A DNA stretch of 38,250 bases from IMG/VR virus record IMGVR_UViG_3300025645_000180, positions 1 through 38,250 of that record; one strand, written 5' to 3'. The position numbers and the translations under genes are program-made. Position 1 is the stretch's first letter, and each line of letters begins with the position of its first letter. This stretch comes from a virus. The notes under the pieces are model-generated. The model made no database searches. It was given only the letters and a program-made list of their open reading frames with translations, and was not told the DNA's origin. Shown piece by piece: positions 5,194 to 11,989 of the stretch.

Positions 5194-5227
5194 GTGCGTA
5201 ATTATTTAAAACATAGGAAAGGAAATC

Positions 5228-5389
5228 ATGGTAGAAGTTCCCAGCATAGTCATATTTATTGTCTGCCTTATAGGGTGTGGCTACCAGAGCTATTTCCTAG
5301 GGCGCAGAGTAGGCATGACACAGTGTCTAGAATACTTAGAAGACCAAGGCGTTATAACATTAGACGGAGCAGATGAAGATGAGTTATAG
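5228..5389 (+). CDS. Small membrane-anchored protein
   Basis: The 53-residue protein begins MVEVPSIVIFIVCLIGCGYQ: a short N-terminus, a hydrophobic segment (residues 5-19) and a soluble acidic C-terminal part. AGGAAAGGA lies just before the ATG. It is the first gene after the rightward promoter and overlaps the next gene by 11 bases. Topology is probably N-out/C-in or an uncleaved signal anchor. Unknown family. Confidence 0.65.
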   Translation: MVEVPSIVIFIVCLIGCGYQSYFLGRRVGMTQCLEYLEDQGVITLDGADEDEL

Positions 5390-5552
5390 AACACACGGAG
5401 GAAAAGGAGACAAAAGAAGAGAGTCTCTAGTAGAGGAATCCGTAATAGTTGAAGAATGGGATCGCATATTTGAATCGGGCGGTAAATGCCCGGAATGCAC
5501 AAAATACCAATGTATATGTCCTGAGGAGGAACAAGATGAAGATGAAACTTAA
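5379..5552 (+). CDS. Small zinc-ribbon-like protein
   Basis: The 57-residue protein has a basic N-terminus (RTHGGKGDKRRES), then CPEC at residues 37-40 and CIC at 45-47, followed by a very acidic tail. The cysteine pairs could bind one zinc ion. It overlaps its upstream neighbour by 11 bases and the next gene by 17. No family recognised. Confidence 0.6.
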   Translation: MSYRTHGGKGDKRRESLVEESVIVEEWDRIFESGGKCPECTKYQCICPEEEQDEDET

Positions 5553-5697
5553 AGATGAATTAGTACTAGAAGTACTGACAAAGGCAATATACGCGCTAGA
5601 TACAGCAATTAGAGTATTCGCTAAAGCCTCAGACGACTTAATAAACCATAAGCGCCAAATACTGGCAAAGAACGAAAAGGGACAAGACGAGTCTTAA
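5536..5697 (+). CDS. Small helical hypothetical protein
   Basis: I start at ATG 5536-5538, which has AGGAGG 6 bases upstream; the frame is open further upstream but would overlap the zinc-ribbon gene. The 53-residue protein is helical (DELVLEVLTKAIYALDTAI) with no cysteines and no membrane segment. It may form a dimeric coiled coil. Unknown function. Confidence 0.6.
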   Translation: MKMKLKDELVLEVLTKAIYALDTAIRVFAKASDDLINHKRQILAKNEKGQDES

Positions 5698-5740
5698 AAA
5701 CGTCACTTAACTAACCGAGCTACCGAAAGGAGTTCACAGA

Positions 5741-5757
5741 GCACGCCGCAAGGGTGC
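5741..5757 (+). promoter_or_regulatory. GCAA-loop hairpin just upstream of the hsp20 ribosome binding site
   Basis: GCACGCC and GGGTGC fold into a short stem (GCAC with GTGC, CC with GG, one bulged G) around the tetraloop GCAA. The hsp20 Shine-Dalgarno GGAG starts at 5761, four bases after the hairpin. It could modulate hsp20 translation. It does not itself sequester the GGAG, so a thermometer role is only a possibility. Confidence 0.4.
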
Positions 5758-5771
5758 AACGGAGTAATATA

Positions 5772-6188
5772 ATGACTTTACAAAATCAATTAACAATGGC
5801 AGACTTTCCGAAATTTTTTCTAGGGTTTGACCGTCTACAATCTGAGATGTTTTCAAATGCAGCAGACTCAGGATACCCCCGATACAACGTCGTAAAAGTG
5901 GGTGATGCAGGTTATCGTATAGAGCTTGCAATACCAGGCTGGGACAAGTCGGATGTATCTATAGTAATGCACAAGAACGTCTTAACTATAGAAGGTAAAC
6001 GTGAAAAGGCAGAGAACGATGAAACTTATATTCATAAAGGATTAAGTGGAAAAGGTTTTCAAAGAAATTTTAAGGTTGGAGACTACATAAAGTTGACTAA
6101 AGCATACATGGAGCGCGGTCTCTTGTGTATAGATTTAAACGAAGTAGTCCCTGATGCAGACAAGCCCATCAACGTAGACATTCTATAG
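5772..6188 (+). CDS. hsp20: Small heat-shock protein (Hsp20/IbpA family)
   Basis: I start at ATG 5772-5774 (MTLQNQLTMADF) with GGAG 8 bases upstream, giving 138 residues. The alpha-crystallin domain spans about residues 30-125: YNVVKVGDAGYRIELAIPGW, then VLTIEGKRE, FQRNFKVGDYIKLTKAYMERGLLCIDL. Hsp20 is an ATP-independent holdase. It is a common gene of T4-like cyanophages, where a role in virion assembly or damage protection has been suggested. The C-terminal end is short (PINVDIL, keeping an I-x-V/I-like motif). A hairpin lies just upstream of the ribosome binding site. Confidence 0.9.
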   Translation: MTLQNQLTMADFPKFFLGFDRLQSEMFSNAADSGYPRYNVVKVGDAGYRIELAIPGWDKSDVSIVMHKNVLTIEGKREKAENDETYIHKGLSGKGFQRNFKVGDYIKLTKAYMERGLLCIDLNEVVPDADKPINVDIL

Positions 6189-6198
6189 GAGAGAATTA

Positions 6199-6297
6199 AT
6201 GAATAAGGAAAACGCATGCTTATTGTGTGAAATATTGACATATACAACAGCAGCTTTTCTTCCCCTAGTATTGGTTATTGTAACCATAACCCAGTAA
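6199..6297 (+). CDS. 32-residue membrane miniprotein before the lysozyme
   Basis: AGGAG lies 7 bases before the ATG. The protein (MNKENACLLCEIL...) has CLLC near residues 7-10 and a hydrophobic segment (AAFLPLVLVIVTIT) that reaches the C-terminus. It lies 10 bases before the lysozyme gene and so belongs to the lysis cassette by position. It may be a small holin, antiholin or unrelated membrane peptide; a lipoprotein spanin is unlikely because no soluble domain is present. Confidence 0.5.
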   Translation: MNKENACLLCEILTYTTAAFLPLVLVIVTITQ

Positions 6298-6307
6298 AGG
6301 AAAAAGA

Positions 6308-6748
6308 ATGAATATAGAACGCGTACAAAAACAGTTAGAGTTAGATGAAGGAGTAGAGCATAGGATTTATCATGATCACCTAGGCTTGGCTACCTTCGGC
6401 ATAGGGCATTTAGTCTTAACATCAGACCCTGAGTTTAGCCTCGAAATAGGGACACCCGTTACCCCTGAGAGAGTTGCAACGGCTTTTGCAGAGGACCTAG
6501 CTATAGCTGAGAATGAATGCAAAGTTCTGTATTACTTCTGGGAAGAGCTACCAGAGGAAGTCCAAGAGATTCTAGTCAACATGATGTTTAATCTTGGGCG
6601 GCCTCGCCTCAGTAAGTTTAAGAAAATGAATGCACACATAGAAGATGAGAATTGGAGATGTGCTGCAGTAGAAGGAAGAGACTCTCGCTGGTATCGCCAG
6701 GTCGGTCAAAGAGCTGAAAGGCTAATGGTGAGAATGGAAAATGTTTAA
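6308..6748 (+). CDS. Endolysin: T4-type lysozyme (glycoside hydrolase family 24)
   Basis: The 146-residue protein aligns with T4 lysozyme. The catalytic residues are present with the same spacing: E14 (LDEG), D23 (YHDHLG) and T29 (ATFGIGH). The second lobe has VNMMFNLG and SRWYRQVGQRAERL. It cleaves the glycan strands of peptidoglycan. There is no signal peptide or SAR segment, so it needs a holin, and the holin gene follows with an 8-base overlap. It is slightly shorter than T4 lysozyme (164). Confidence 0.92.
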   Translation: MNIERVQKQLELDEGVEHRIYHDHLGLATFGIGHLVLTSDPEFSLEIGTPVTPERVATAFAEDLAIAENECKVLYYFWEELPEEVQEILVNMMFNLGRPRLSKFKKMNAHIEDENWRCAAVEGRDSRWYRQVGQRAERLMVRMENV

Positions 6749-7112
6749 TCCCTTAAGTTTTCTAGGTCCTATAGCGGATTTAGGTAAGACATATCTAGAA
6801 GGTAAGAACGTAAAAATGAAAGCCAAAGCAGAGGCAGAGGCAACAGTATTAGTTACTGCTGCTCAGTCTTCCGCAGATTGGGAAAAGATTCAAGCAGTAA
6901 ATTCTGGGCAGAGCTGGAAAGATGAATGGCTAACAATTTTATTTAGCATTCCTCTTATCTTGTGCTTCTTTCCAGGATCAGTTGTTTATGTTCAAGACGG
7001 CTTTGCTGCTTTATCGCTCATGCCAGATTGGTATCAATACACTCTTAGTATAATCGTAGGAGCTTCTTTTGGGGTTCGTTCAGCAGTAGGACTAATGAAG
7101 GCAAGGAAATGA
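6741..7112 (+). CDS. 3TM-type holin
   Basis: The 123-residue protein fits the 3TM holin family also found in gene transfer agents: an N-terminal amphipathic/hydrophobic start (FNPLSFLGPIADLGKTYLEG), a Lys/Ala/Glu-rich helix with QSSADWEKIQA, the WKDEW motif, and two strong transmembrane segments (LTILFSIPLILCFFP and YTLSIIVGASFGVRSAVGL). It should form inner-membrane lesions that release the lysozyme. It overlaps lysozyme by 8 bases and the next gene by 4. Confidence 0.82.
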   Translation: MFNPLSFLGPIADLGKTYLEGKNVKMKAKAEAEATVLVTAAQSSADWEKIQAVNSGQSWKDEWLTILFSIPLILCFFPGSVVYVQDGFAALSLMPDWYQYTLSIIVGASFGVRSAVGLMKARK

Positions 7113-7333
7113 GTTCATTTATAACCGCAGTAAAAGAAGGACCGGTAAAAGTAAAATTCTCACACATCTTAACAGGAATAGAGTTATGTAAAAACGTAAC
7201 TCTAGCTCCTGATTTGATACCTCATGGAATCACCATCGGGGTCTCAGCGAATAGCAACAAAGTGCCCGTATGGGACCTAGACCATCTCAGGTGGATGGAC
7301 ATAGAAACCTCAACAATTATATCTTGGACTTAA
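7109..7333 (+). CDS. SH3 beta-barrel fold-type phage protein (DUF2693-like)
   Basis: The 74-residue protein has the pattern of small phage SH3-like proteins: GPVKVKFSHILTGIELCKNV, then LAPDLIP, VPVWDLDHLRWMDIE and a closing TIISW. The VxVWDLDxxxWR/M...ISW end is the most typical part. The biochemical role of the family is not known. It overlaps the holin by four bases. Assignment rests on pattern memory only. Confidence 0.55.
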   Translation: MSSFITAVKEGPVKVKFSHILTGIELCKNVTLAPDLIPHGITIGVSANSNKVPVWDLDHLRWMDIETSTIISWT

Positions 7334-7334
7334 T

Positions 7335-7595
7335 ATGTATTTCACAACTAAAAATGTAGACCCCTGCCTCATACTAGCAATGGAAGAAGCAGGAGAATTT
7401 GTACGTGCTTGTAGTAAAGTAATTCGACACGGTTTAGATGATAAGAGAAAGGCCCACCTAATCGAAGAGGCGGGAGATGTATTAGCAACTATGTATCTTC
7501 TAGAGGCACACAACTTGTTTACTCATGAAGAAGTAATAGAACGAGCCAAAGAAAAATTAATCGTTTTACAGAAGCGAGAAGAAGATAATTCTTGA
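7335..7595 (+). CDS. mazG: Small MazG-like NTP pyrophosphohydrolase
   Basis: The 86-residue protein has EEAGEF at residues 17-22 and EEAGDVLATM near 49-58, the ExxE...ExxD metal-binding pattern of MazG-like enzymes. It is one short four-helix unit with no extra domain. Substrates are expected to be (d)NTPs or modified nucleotides. It is distinct from the 126-residue MazG-like protein at 1457-1837. Its 3' end overlaps the -35 box of the next promoter. Confidence 0.8.
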   Translation: MYFTTKNVDPCLILAMEEAGEFVRACSKVIRHGLDDKRKAHLIEEAGDVLATMYLLEAHNLFTHEEVIERAKEKLIVLQKREEDNS

Positions 7596-7620
7596 CATAC
7601 ACTCCCTAATTTGATATAAT
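7592..7620 (+). promoter_or_regulatory. Sigma70 promoter for the 7648-11441 unit
   Basis: TTGACA (7592-7597), 17-bp spacer, TATAAT (7615-7620), both perfect. It is followed by ACTATTTCAAATTTAAGAGAG, close to the initial sequence of the promoters at 11451 and 13677. It overlaps the stop of the second mazG-like gene. Confidence 0.88.
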
Positions 7621-7647
7621 ACTATTTCAAATTTAAGAGAGTAAGTT

Positions 7648-8250
7648 ATGAATTTATTTTACCTAGACAAAAATTTTGACAAATGTGCAGAGTATCACGT
7701 AGATAAGCACATTGTCAAGATGCCTTTAGAAGTTGCACAGCTATTGTGCACGGCTATCTGGGTAGACAAACACCTCGGCTTTGTCCCTCGCGCTCTCAAT
7801 AAAGTAGAGCGGGACTTGCTGAACGATCTCAAGAAAGAGATCAAACATCTCCCTCCAAAGGATAGACCCCTCACCCCATATCTCCCAATGATGTATAATC
7901 ATCCTTGCACGATATGGGTGAGGTCAAGTCTTGATAACTTCGAGTGGACTCATTGCTATGGCAATGCTCTCAATGAAGAGTATTGTTACCGTTATGGCAA
8001 ACGCCATAAATCAGTAGAAGAAGTCATCAACATACTACCAGAGCCAGAGAATATGGAACGTAAAGGTTTTACTACGTTCGGCCTAGCTATGCCTGATGAC
8101 TTAAAAGACTACGACAACCCTATACAATCTTATCGCGACTACTACCATCTAGATAAAGCTACATTTGCTGCATGGACTGGTAGAGATAAACCAGACTGGT
8201 GGAGCGAAGATTACGCAGATTACGAGAAGAGGATTACAGCCAATGGATAA
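7648..8250 (+). CDS. Conserved phage protein, remote pyrimidine-dimer glycosylase-like family
   Basis: The 200-residue protein has MNLFYLDKNFDKCAEYHVDKH at the N-terminus, then YNHPCTIWVRSS with W and Y residues, EYCYRYGKRHKS, and a C-terminal YRDYYHLDKATFAAWTGRDKPDW. This His/Tyr/Trp pattern occurs in many phage proteins, some annotated as pyrimidine-dimer DNA glycosylase-like. The family link is from memory and the enzymatic activity is unproven. It is the first gene after its own promoter, with AAGAGAG upstream of the ATG. Confidence 0.6.
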   Translation: MNLFYLDKNFDKCAEYHVDKHIVKMPLEVAQLLCTAIWVDKHLGFVPRALNKVERDLLNDLKKEIKHLPPKDRPLTPYLPMMYNHPCTIWVRSSLDNFEWTHCYGNALNEEYCYRYGKRHKSVEEVINILPEPENMERKGFTTFGLAMPDDLKDYDNPIQSYRDYYHLDKATFAAWTGRDKPDWWSEDYADYEKRITANG

Positions 8251-8398
8251 GTGTAAATATTGTGGCGATGATATGATGGGAGACGGGTATAAACTACCCT
8301 TTCACTGTATCAATGCTTTAGAAGAAGACTGGTGGTACTCCGCTCCTGACGAAGGCCCACACTATTGCAACTTTGTAGACGAGGACACAACTGAATGA
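8243..8398 (+). CDS. Small zinc-finger-like protein
   Basis: I start at ATG 8243-8245, inside the end of the previous gene, with GAGG upstream; the open frame further upstream is a shadow. The 51-residue protein starts MDKCKYCGDDMMG with CxxC at residues 4-7, then HC at 18-19 and HYC near 41-43, enough ligands for one zinc. It is strongly acidic. Unknown function. Confidence 0.6.
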   Translation: MDKCKYCGDDMMGDGYKLPFHCINALEEDWWYSAPDEGPHYCNFVDEDTTE

Positions 8399-8556
8399 AC
8401 ATAAATGACTACGTTGAAAATGTAACAAGAGTAGAATTGATTGATGGAAGCGGCAGAGTATACGTTAATAAGAATGTAGCCGACGTAATACTATCACTTC
8501 AGGATAGTAAAAGAACACTAAAGATTTTTGTAGGGGATGCTAAAGATGAAAGTTAA
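8395..8556 (+). CDS. Small hypothetical protein
   Basis: The 53-residue protein (MNINDYVENVTRVELIDGSG...) starts on an ATGA overlap with the zinc-finger gene and overlaps the next gene by 11 bases. Pattern VTRVELIDGSGRVYV looks like two beta-strands, followed by a helix and KRTLKIFV. It may be a small beta-barrel. No family recognised. Confidence 0.6.
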   Translation: MNINDYVENVTRVELIDGSGRVYVNKNVADVILSLQDSKRTLKIFVGDAKDES

Positions 8557-9052
8557 AATTGGTAAGTACCCTACTTGGAGATGGTATAGCAACTATCTTT
8601 ATAATTGGTTCGGGTACTCCCCAGAACCAACAATAAAAGTCAAGATAGATAAGTACGATACGTGGAGTATGGACACTACACTAGCTCATATCGTTATTCC
8701 TATGTTGAAACAGCTTAGAGATACAAAACATGGAGTACCTTTGGTAGACGACGAAGACGTAGGTTTGTTTTTTGAGGGTAATAACGAGGAGAAGTGGGAG
8801 TGGATCATGTCTGAGATGCTCTTTGCCTTTGAGTCTAAACTAAATAATTGGGAAGATAAGTACTCTAGTGGTGAGATCAAACATGATAGTATCCCAGTTA
8901 TAGGTAAAGATGGAACTGAGATTGGAATCACTTGGGAAAAGGCTGAAGGTCATACTTATAAGTTAGATCTTGAAGGTTTAAAAGTAGAACAGTGCCGTAT
9001 TGCAAACGGCTTTCGCCTGTTCGGTAAATATTATGAGGCTTTGTGGGACTGA
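8546..9052 (+). CDS. Conserved phage protein of unknown function
   Basis: The 168-residue protein starts at ATG 8546-8548 with GGGG 9 bases upstream; an ATG three codons earlier is the alternative. The first 45 residues have a repeated phrase, VKIGKYPTW and later VKIDKYDTWSMD, followed by LAHIVIPMLKQL and EEKWEWIMSEMLFAFES. I associate this pattern with conserved hypothetical proteins of T4-like and marine phages. No enzymatic motif is visible. Confidence 0.65.
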   Translation: MKVKIGKYPTWRWYSNYLYNWFGYSPEPTIKVKIDKYDTWSMDTTLAHIVIPMLKQLRDTKHGVPLVDDEDVGLFFEGNNEEKWEWIMSEMLFAFESKLNNWEDKYSSGEIKHDSIPVIGKDGTEIGITWEKAEGHTYKLDLEGLKVEQCRIANGFRLFGKYYEALWD

Positions 9053-9411
9053 TGATAACCTATAGCACAAATTGGATGGGCCCAGTCTCCACTCGTTGGT
9101 ACGAAGATAGAAGGGTTCCGTTTGAGTGGAGAGAAACTTCAGGTAAGATTTTTGAAAAGATGCAATACAAACACTACCTAGAGTCATACTCTTGTGGCCG
9201 CATAGATATATATGGATTGGATGAACAGGAACACTGGTGTGGTAGAGGCGAGTACAGTGTTGCCCCAATGAGAACTGAAGATTGGAACGAGCTAAGTGAC
9301 TATCTAGATAAGTTGGAGTCGACAGTTCTCTTAACATACAGAGAACTGATCAGTGATTTTGAAAAAGAATATGGTCGAGGAATACGGTGGAGTATAGAAG
9401 ATGATCACTGA
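9052..9411 (+). CDS. Hypothetical phage protein
   Basis: The 119-residue protein starts MITYSTNWMGPVSTRWYE on a TGATG overlap. It has many aromatic and charged residues, including RIDIYGLDEQEHWCGRGEY, suggesting a compact alpha/beta fold. It overlaps the next gene by 11 bases. Unknown family. Confidence 0.6.
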   Translation: MITYSTNWMGPVSTRWYEDRRVPFEWRETSGKIFEKMQYKHYLESYSCGRIDIYGLDEQEHWCGRGEYSVAPMRTEDWNELSDYLDKLESTVLLTYRELISDFEKEYGRGIRWSIEDDH

Positions 9412-9652
9412 TCGAGATATAGCCTTAAAGTATATAATGACACTCTACGGTGTAACGGAGAAAGAAGCAGAGTTGTCTCATAAAGATGAGCTGAAAGAAG
9501 CTATCAGACTTCAAAAAATTGGATTGATGCCTTGGATTGTAAAAGATAATAAACCTGAGCCTGATTGGACAGACGACGAGTTCTATGAGGGCGCTTGGAG
9601 TTGGGTAGACGAGTGTGAAGTTGATGAGGAAGATAAAGATGACGCATCCTGA
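9401..9652 (+). CDS. Small acidic hypothetical protein
   Basis: The 83-residue protein (MITDRDIALKYIMTLYGV...) has GGAG 8 bases before the ATG. A helical N-terminal half is followed by a very acidic, Trp-containing C-terminal part (PEPDWTDDEFYEGAWSW, then DEEDKDD). The acidic tail could mimic DNA or bind a basic partner; nothing proves this. Confidence 0.6.
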   Translation: MITDRDIALKYIMTLYGVTEKEAELSHKDELKEAIRLQKIGLMPWIVKDNKPEPDWTDDEFYEGAWSWVDECEVDEEDKDDAS

Positions 9653-9950
9653 TAGTTGGGTCGTACTGAAGATAACCACAGAGACTGATGTCATCTACAA
9701 AGTCTTAGCAGGATGGAGTGGTGGTTATCTTTATGGTGATTCTTGGCGATTGAATAGCGGTATCAACATAGTATTTGAACGAAAAGATCAAGTAGACTTC
9801 TATGGTAATAGTGGATCATTGTATGTTTGTCAAAAAGGAGCATACGGACTAAGAATGGCCACAGCAGGAATCTACAATGATATAGTATCACGCTTTGGCG
9901 ACAAAGTGGAGATGATGCCTGAAGACACAGATTGGAAAAATTTATTATGA
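9639..9950 (+). CDS. Conserved small phage protein
   Basis: I start at ATG 9639-9641 (MTHPDSWVVLKI) with GAGG 9 bases upstream, giving 103 residues. The segment VIYKVLAGWSGGYLYGDSWRLNSGI is a pattern I associate with a widespread small phage/prophage protein family of unknown function. The rest is beta-rich (YGNSGSLYVCQKGAYGLR). It overlaps both neighbours. Confidence 0.6.
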   Translation: MTHPDSWVVLKITTETDVIYKVLAGWSGGYLYGDSWRLNSGINIVFERKDQVDFYGNSGSLYVCQKGAYGLRMATAGIYNDIVSRFGDKVEMMPEDTDWKNLL

Positions 9951-10267
9951 CAGATCCTAAAGATAAGAAGATGACTCTTGTAGAAGCGTTAGTCGCAACA
10001 CCTAACCTTTCGTCAGCACTATATATTCTGTATTGGAATTTAGATTTGAATGCTAAGGCACTGCGTGAGTTAGGAGACTTGAGATTGCTGGTTCAAAAAG
10101 AAGAAGATCGCACACTTGCACAGTATGAGAACACACTCTCACCAAATTGCTCACGACACTGTGAAATTAAGAAGCTATGTGTTTGTGGTGAAGTATTTAC
10201 TCAACGCCATTATGATCATATGGCAAAAGAATGGGAAAAGGAGAAGATAAAGAATGACAATGCCTGA
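9947..10267 (+). CDS. Hypothetical protein with a Cys cluster
   Basis: The 106-residue protein starts MTDPKDKKMTLVEAL on the stop of the previous gene. An N-terminal helical half (ALRELGDLRLLVQKEE) is followed by CSRHC and LCVCG, four cysteines plus His that could bind zinc, and a charged C-terminal helix. No known family. Confidence 0.6.
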   Translation: MTDPKDKKMTLVEALVATPNLSSALYILYWNLDLNAKALRELGDLRLLVQKEEDRTLAQYENTLSPNCSRHCEIKKLCVCGEVFTQRHYDHMAKEWEKEKIKNDNA

Positions 10268-10472
10268 TGAAAGAAGAAATGCCGTAAACAGAACTAGAAA
10301 GTTTTTAATTGGGTTACTGCGTGATGAAGGCGCCCCCCAAAACGTAAGAGATGAAGCAGGTCGATGTCTTAGACACTACCCAGGTCAGTATCATATGGAT
10401 CTAGCCAAAGAGCAAGCACCTGATCTGTTTGGAGATTGGGATGACTTCTACGCCAAAGAGGAAAGACAATGA
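10254..10472 (+). CDS. BPSL0761-like small protein
   Basis: The 72-residue protein begins MTMPDERRNAVNRTRKFLIG, then LLRDEGAPQNVRDEAGRCLRHYP, matching the BPSL0761 family pattern (MPDER...TR.FL...VR.EA...LRHYP). That family is found in bacteria and phages and has no assigned function. GGAG lies upstream, and it overlaps its neighbours by 14 and 4 bases. Confidence 0.7.
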   Translation: MTMPDERRNAVNRTRKFLIGLLRDEGAPQNVRDEAGRCLRHYPGQYHMDLAKEQAPDLFGDWDDFYAKEERQ

Positions 10473-10759
10473 AGAATAGATATGGTGACGAATGGCACTG
10501 GGAAAAGATTGCCACAAATCAATATAAGTTCCATATGAGCGGTGATAATATGAAATACTGTCGTTGCGCAGGAAAATTAAGTCAGTCTAAAATAGATATG
10601 CAAGACTTGGGTATGTTTGATCCAAGTGGTGGCCCTTATATTTCGTGTCGTGATGGTGATGAATATCCAGGTACGATGATTGAAGGAAAAGAGATTATAC
10701 ACATCGGACATCACGATGAACACTTTGTAGCAACGGTAGAGGCGAAAGAAGATGCCTAG
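10469..10759 (+). CDS. Hypothetical phage protein
   Basis: The 96-residue protein (MKNRYGDEWHWEKIA...) has YCRCAG near residue 30, then MFDPSGGPYISCRDGDEYPG and a C-terminal beta-hairpin with several His (IIHIGHHDEHFVATV). The His/Cys content may reflect metal binding. AGGA precedes the ATG. No family recognised. Confidence 0.6.
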   Translation: MKNRYGDEWHWEKIATNQYKFHMSGDNMKYCRCAGKLSQSKIDMQDLGMFDPSGGPYISCRDGDEYPGTMIEGKEIIHIGHHDEHFVATVEAKEDA

Positions 10760-11441
10760 GATTAAAAAGAAAGAGCACGAAAAGTTATCTACTAGCAATA
10801 TACAGCATGTTGCTGACCTGCTTGCTGCAGATAAACCTATAACAAAGAAAGAGGCTTGTGCCATACTAGCTATCTCGTATAACACTACTCGCTTAGCAAA
10901 AATACTAAACGACCATGCAGAGAACCTAGCGTACAAAGAAAAACGTAAGAGTATGAACAAAGGTAAAGCCGCAGCCCCTTATGAGATTAAAGAGGCTACT
11001 ATGTTGTACCTCAAGGGTGAGAATATTACTAACATTGCAAAAGGTCTTTACCGCTCTGCGGGGTTTGTAAAAACCATCTTAGATAAACTAGGCGTACCTA
11101 CAAAGCCGTCTAGTGCAGAGGAAAGAGTGGAGGTAGCATATCTACCAGAGAATTGTGTAGCTGATACTTTTGAGAAAGGTGAGCTTGCATGGTCGGCAAG
11201 GTATCATTCAATTGTAGAAGTGCAAGAAGAACAGAGCTCTTCCCACATAGAAAGTAAAAAGGGTCTAGGCGAGTGTGACTATGAAAGCAAGTATGACTCG
11301 AAGTGCTACTCTATCTACGTTAAAGAACAAACAGAGAATGACTTTAATATTGATGGCGGTTATTACGCCTACTCTTTAGCCTACGATCTAGGTAAGCTAG
11401 AACATCTTAAAGAACATGGTATTAAGCTTGAAGCAATTTAA
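10752..11441 (+). CDS. Helix-turn-helix DNA-binding protein, probable
   Basis: The 229-residue protein has two HTH-like segments in its first half: ITKKEACAILAISYNTTRLAKIL (about residues 30-52) and YLKGENITNIAKGLYRSAGFVKTILDKLG (about 86-115), both in resolvase/GcrA-like spacing. The C-terminal part (residues 140-229) is different, ending in SIYVKEQTENDFNIDGGYYAY, and might be a ligand or protein-binding domain. It closes the 7648-11441 unit. A regulatory role is inferred. Confidence 0.6.
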   Translation: MPRIKKKEHEKLSTSNIQHVADLLAADKPITKKEACAILAISYNTTRLAKILNDHAENLAYKEKRKSMNKGKAAAPYEIKEATMLYLKGENITNIAKGLYRSAGFVKTILDKLGVPTKPSSAEERVEVAYLPENCVADTFEKGELAWSARYHSIVEVQEEQSSSHIESKKGLGECDYESKYDSKCYSIYVKEQTENDFNIDGGYYAYSLAYDLGKLEHLKEHGIKLEAI

Positions 11442-11450
11442 AAAAAGTTC

Positions 11451-11480
11451 TTGACAATTACGTTTAAAATACTCTATAAT
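11451..11480 (+). promoter_or_regulatory. Sigma70 promoter for the 11597 HTH gene
   Basis: TTGACA (11451-11456), 18-bp spacer, TATAAT (11475-11480), both perfect, followed by ATCATTTCAAAATTTGAG. The leader to the ATG at 11597 is about 110 nt, unusually long for this genome, and contains a hairpin at 11549-11564. Confidence 0.88.
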
Positions 11481-11548
11481 ATCATTTCAAAATTTGAGAA
11501 AGGAAATAAAAATTGGGAGACCGATTTTACAACCAACAACTTAACCGT

Positions 11549-11564
11549 CTGGGTACTTGCCCAG
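11549..11564 (+). promoter_or_regulatory. Hairpin in the leader of the 11597 gene
   Basis: CTGGG (11549-11553) pairs with CCCAG (11560-11564) around the loop TACTTG. It lies in the 5' leader between the promoter and the ribosome binding site AAGGA near 11583. It could set message stability or be a target for autoregulation. There is no U-run, so it is not a terminator. Confidence 0.45.
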
Positions 11565-11596
11565 GCTACAATAACCCAAACAAAAGGAATAGAAAA

Positions 11597-11953
11597 ATGC
11601 CTTGGACTGATGAATCTAAAGCTGAAGCAGTAGAGTTATACGAAGCTGCCAACCCCACCCCAGAAACTAGCATGGAAATCGTAAAAGAAATCGCCGATGA
11701 TCTTGGTGAGTCGCCTAATGGTGTCCGTATGATTCTTACTAAAGCTGGTGTCTATGTTAAGAAAACTCCTGCTGCAAAAGCATCTGGTGGCGCTTCTACT
11801 GGAGGCACTCGTGTCTCTAAACAAGCTGCTCAAGACGCTCTTACTGCCGCCATCACTGATGCTGGACAAGAAGTTGACGAAGACGTAGTAAGTAAATTGA
11901 CTGGTAAAGCAGCTCAGTACTTCACAAAAGTATTAACAGCTAATGCCGACTAA
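11597..11953 (+). CDS. GcrA/SANT-like HTH protein
   Basis: I start at ATG 11597-11599 (MPWTDESKAEAVELYEAANP) with AAGGA 9 bases upstream; the frame is open upstream, but the HTH begins here. Residues 2-50 form a GcrA-like HTH: PWTDE, EIVKEIADDLGESPNGVRMI, LTKAGVY. Then comes a flexible Ala/Ser/Gly linker and a helical C-terminus ending in LTGKAAQYFTKVL. It has a dedicated strong promoter, long leader and strong terminator, so it is probably highly expressed. Likely a phage DNA-binding regulator or architectural protein. Confidence 0.7.
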   Translation: MPWTDESKAEAVELYEAANPTPETSMEIVKEIADDLGESPNGVRMILTKAGVYVKKTPAAKASGGASTGGTRVSKQAAQDALTAAITDAGQEVDEDVVSKLTGKAAQYFTKVLTANAD

Positions 11954-11989
11954 ATAATTTACTAATATCCCCTTGGGGATAGTAACACG

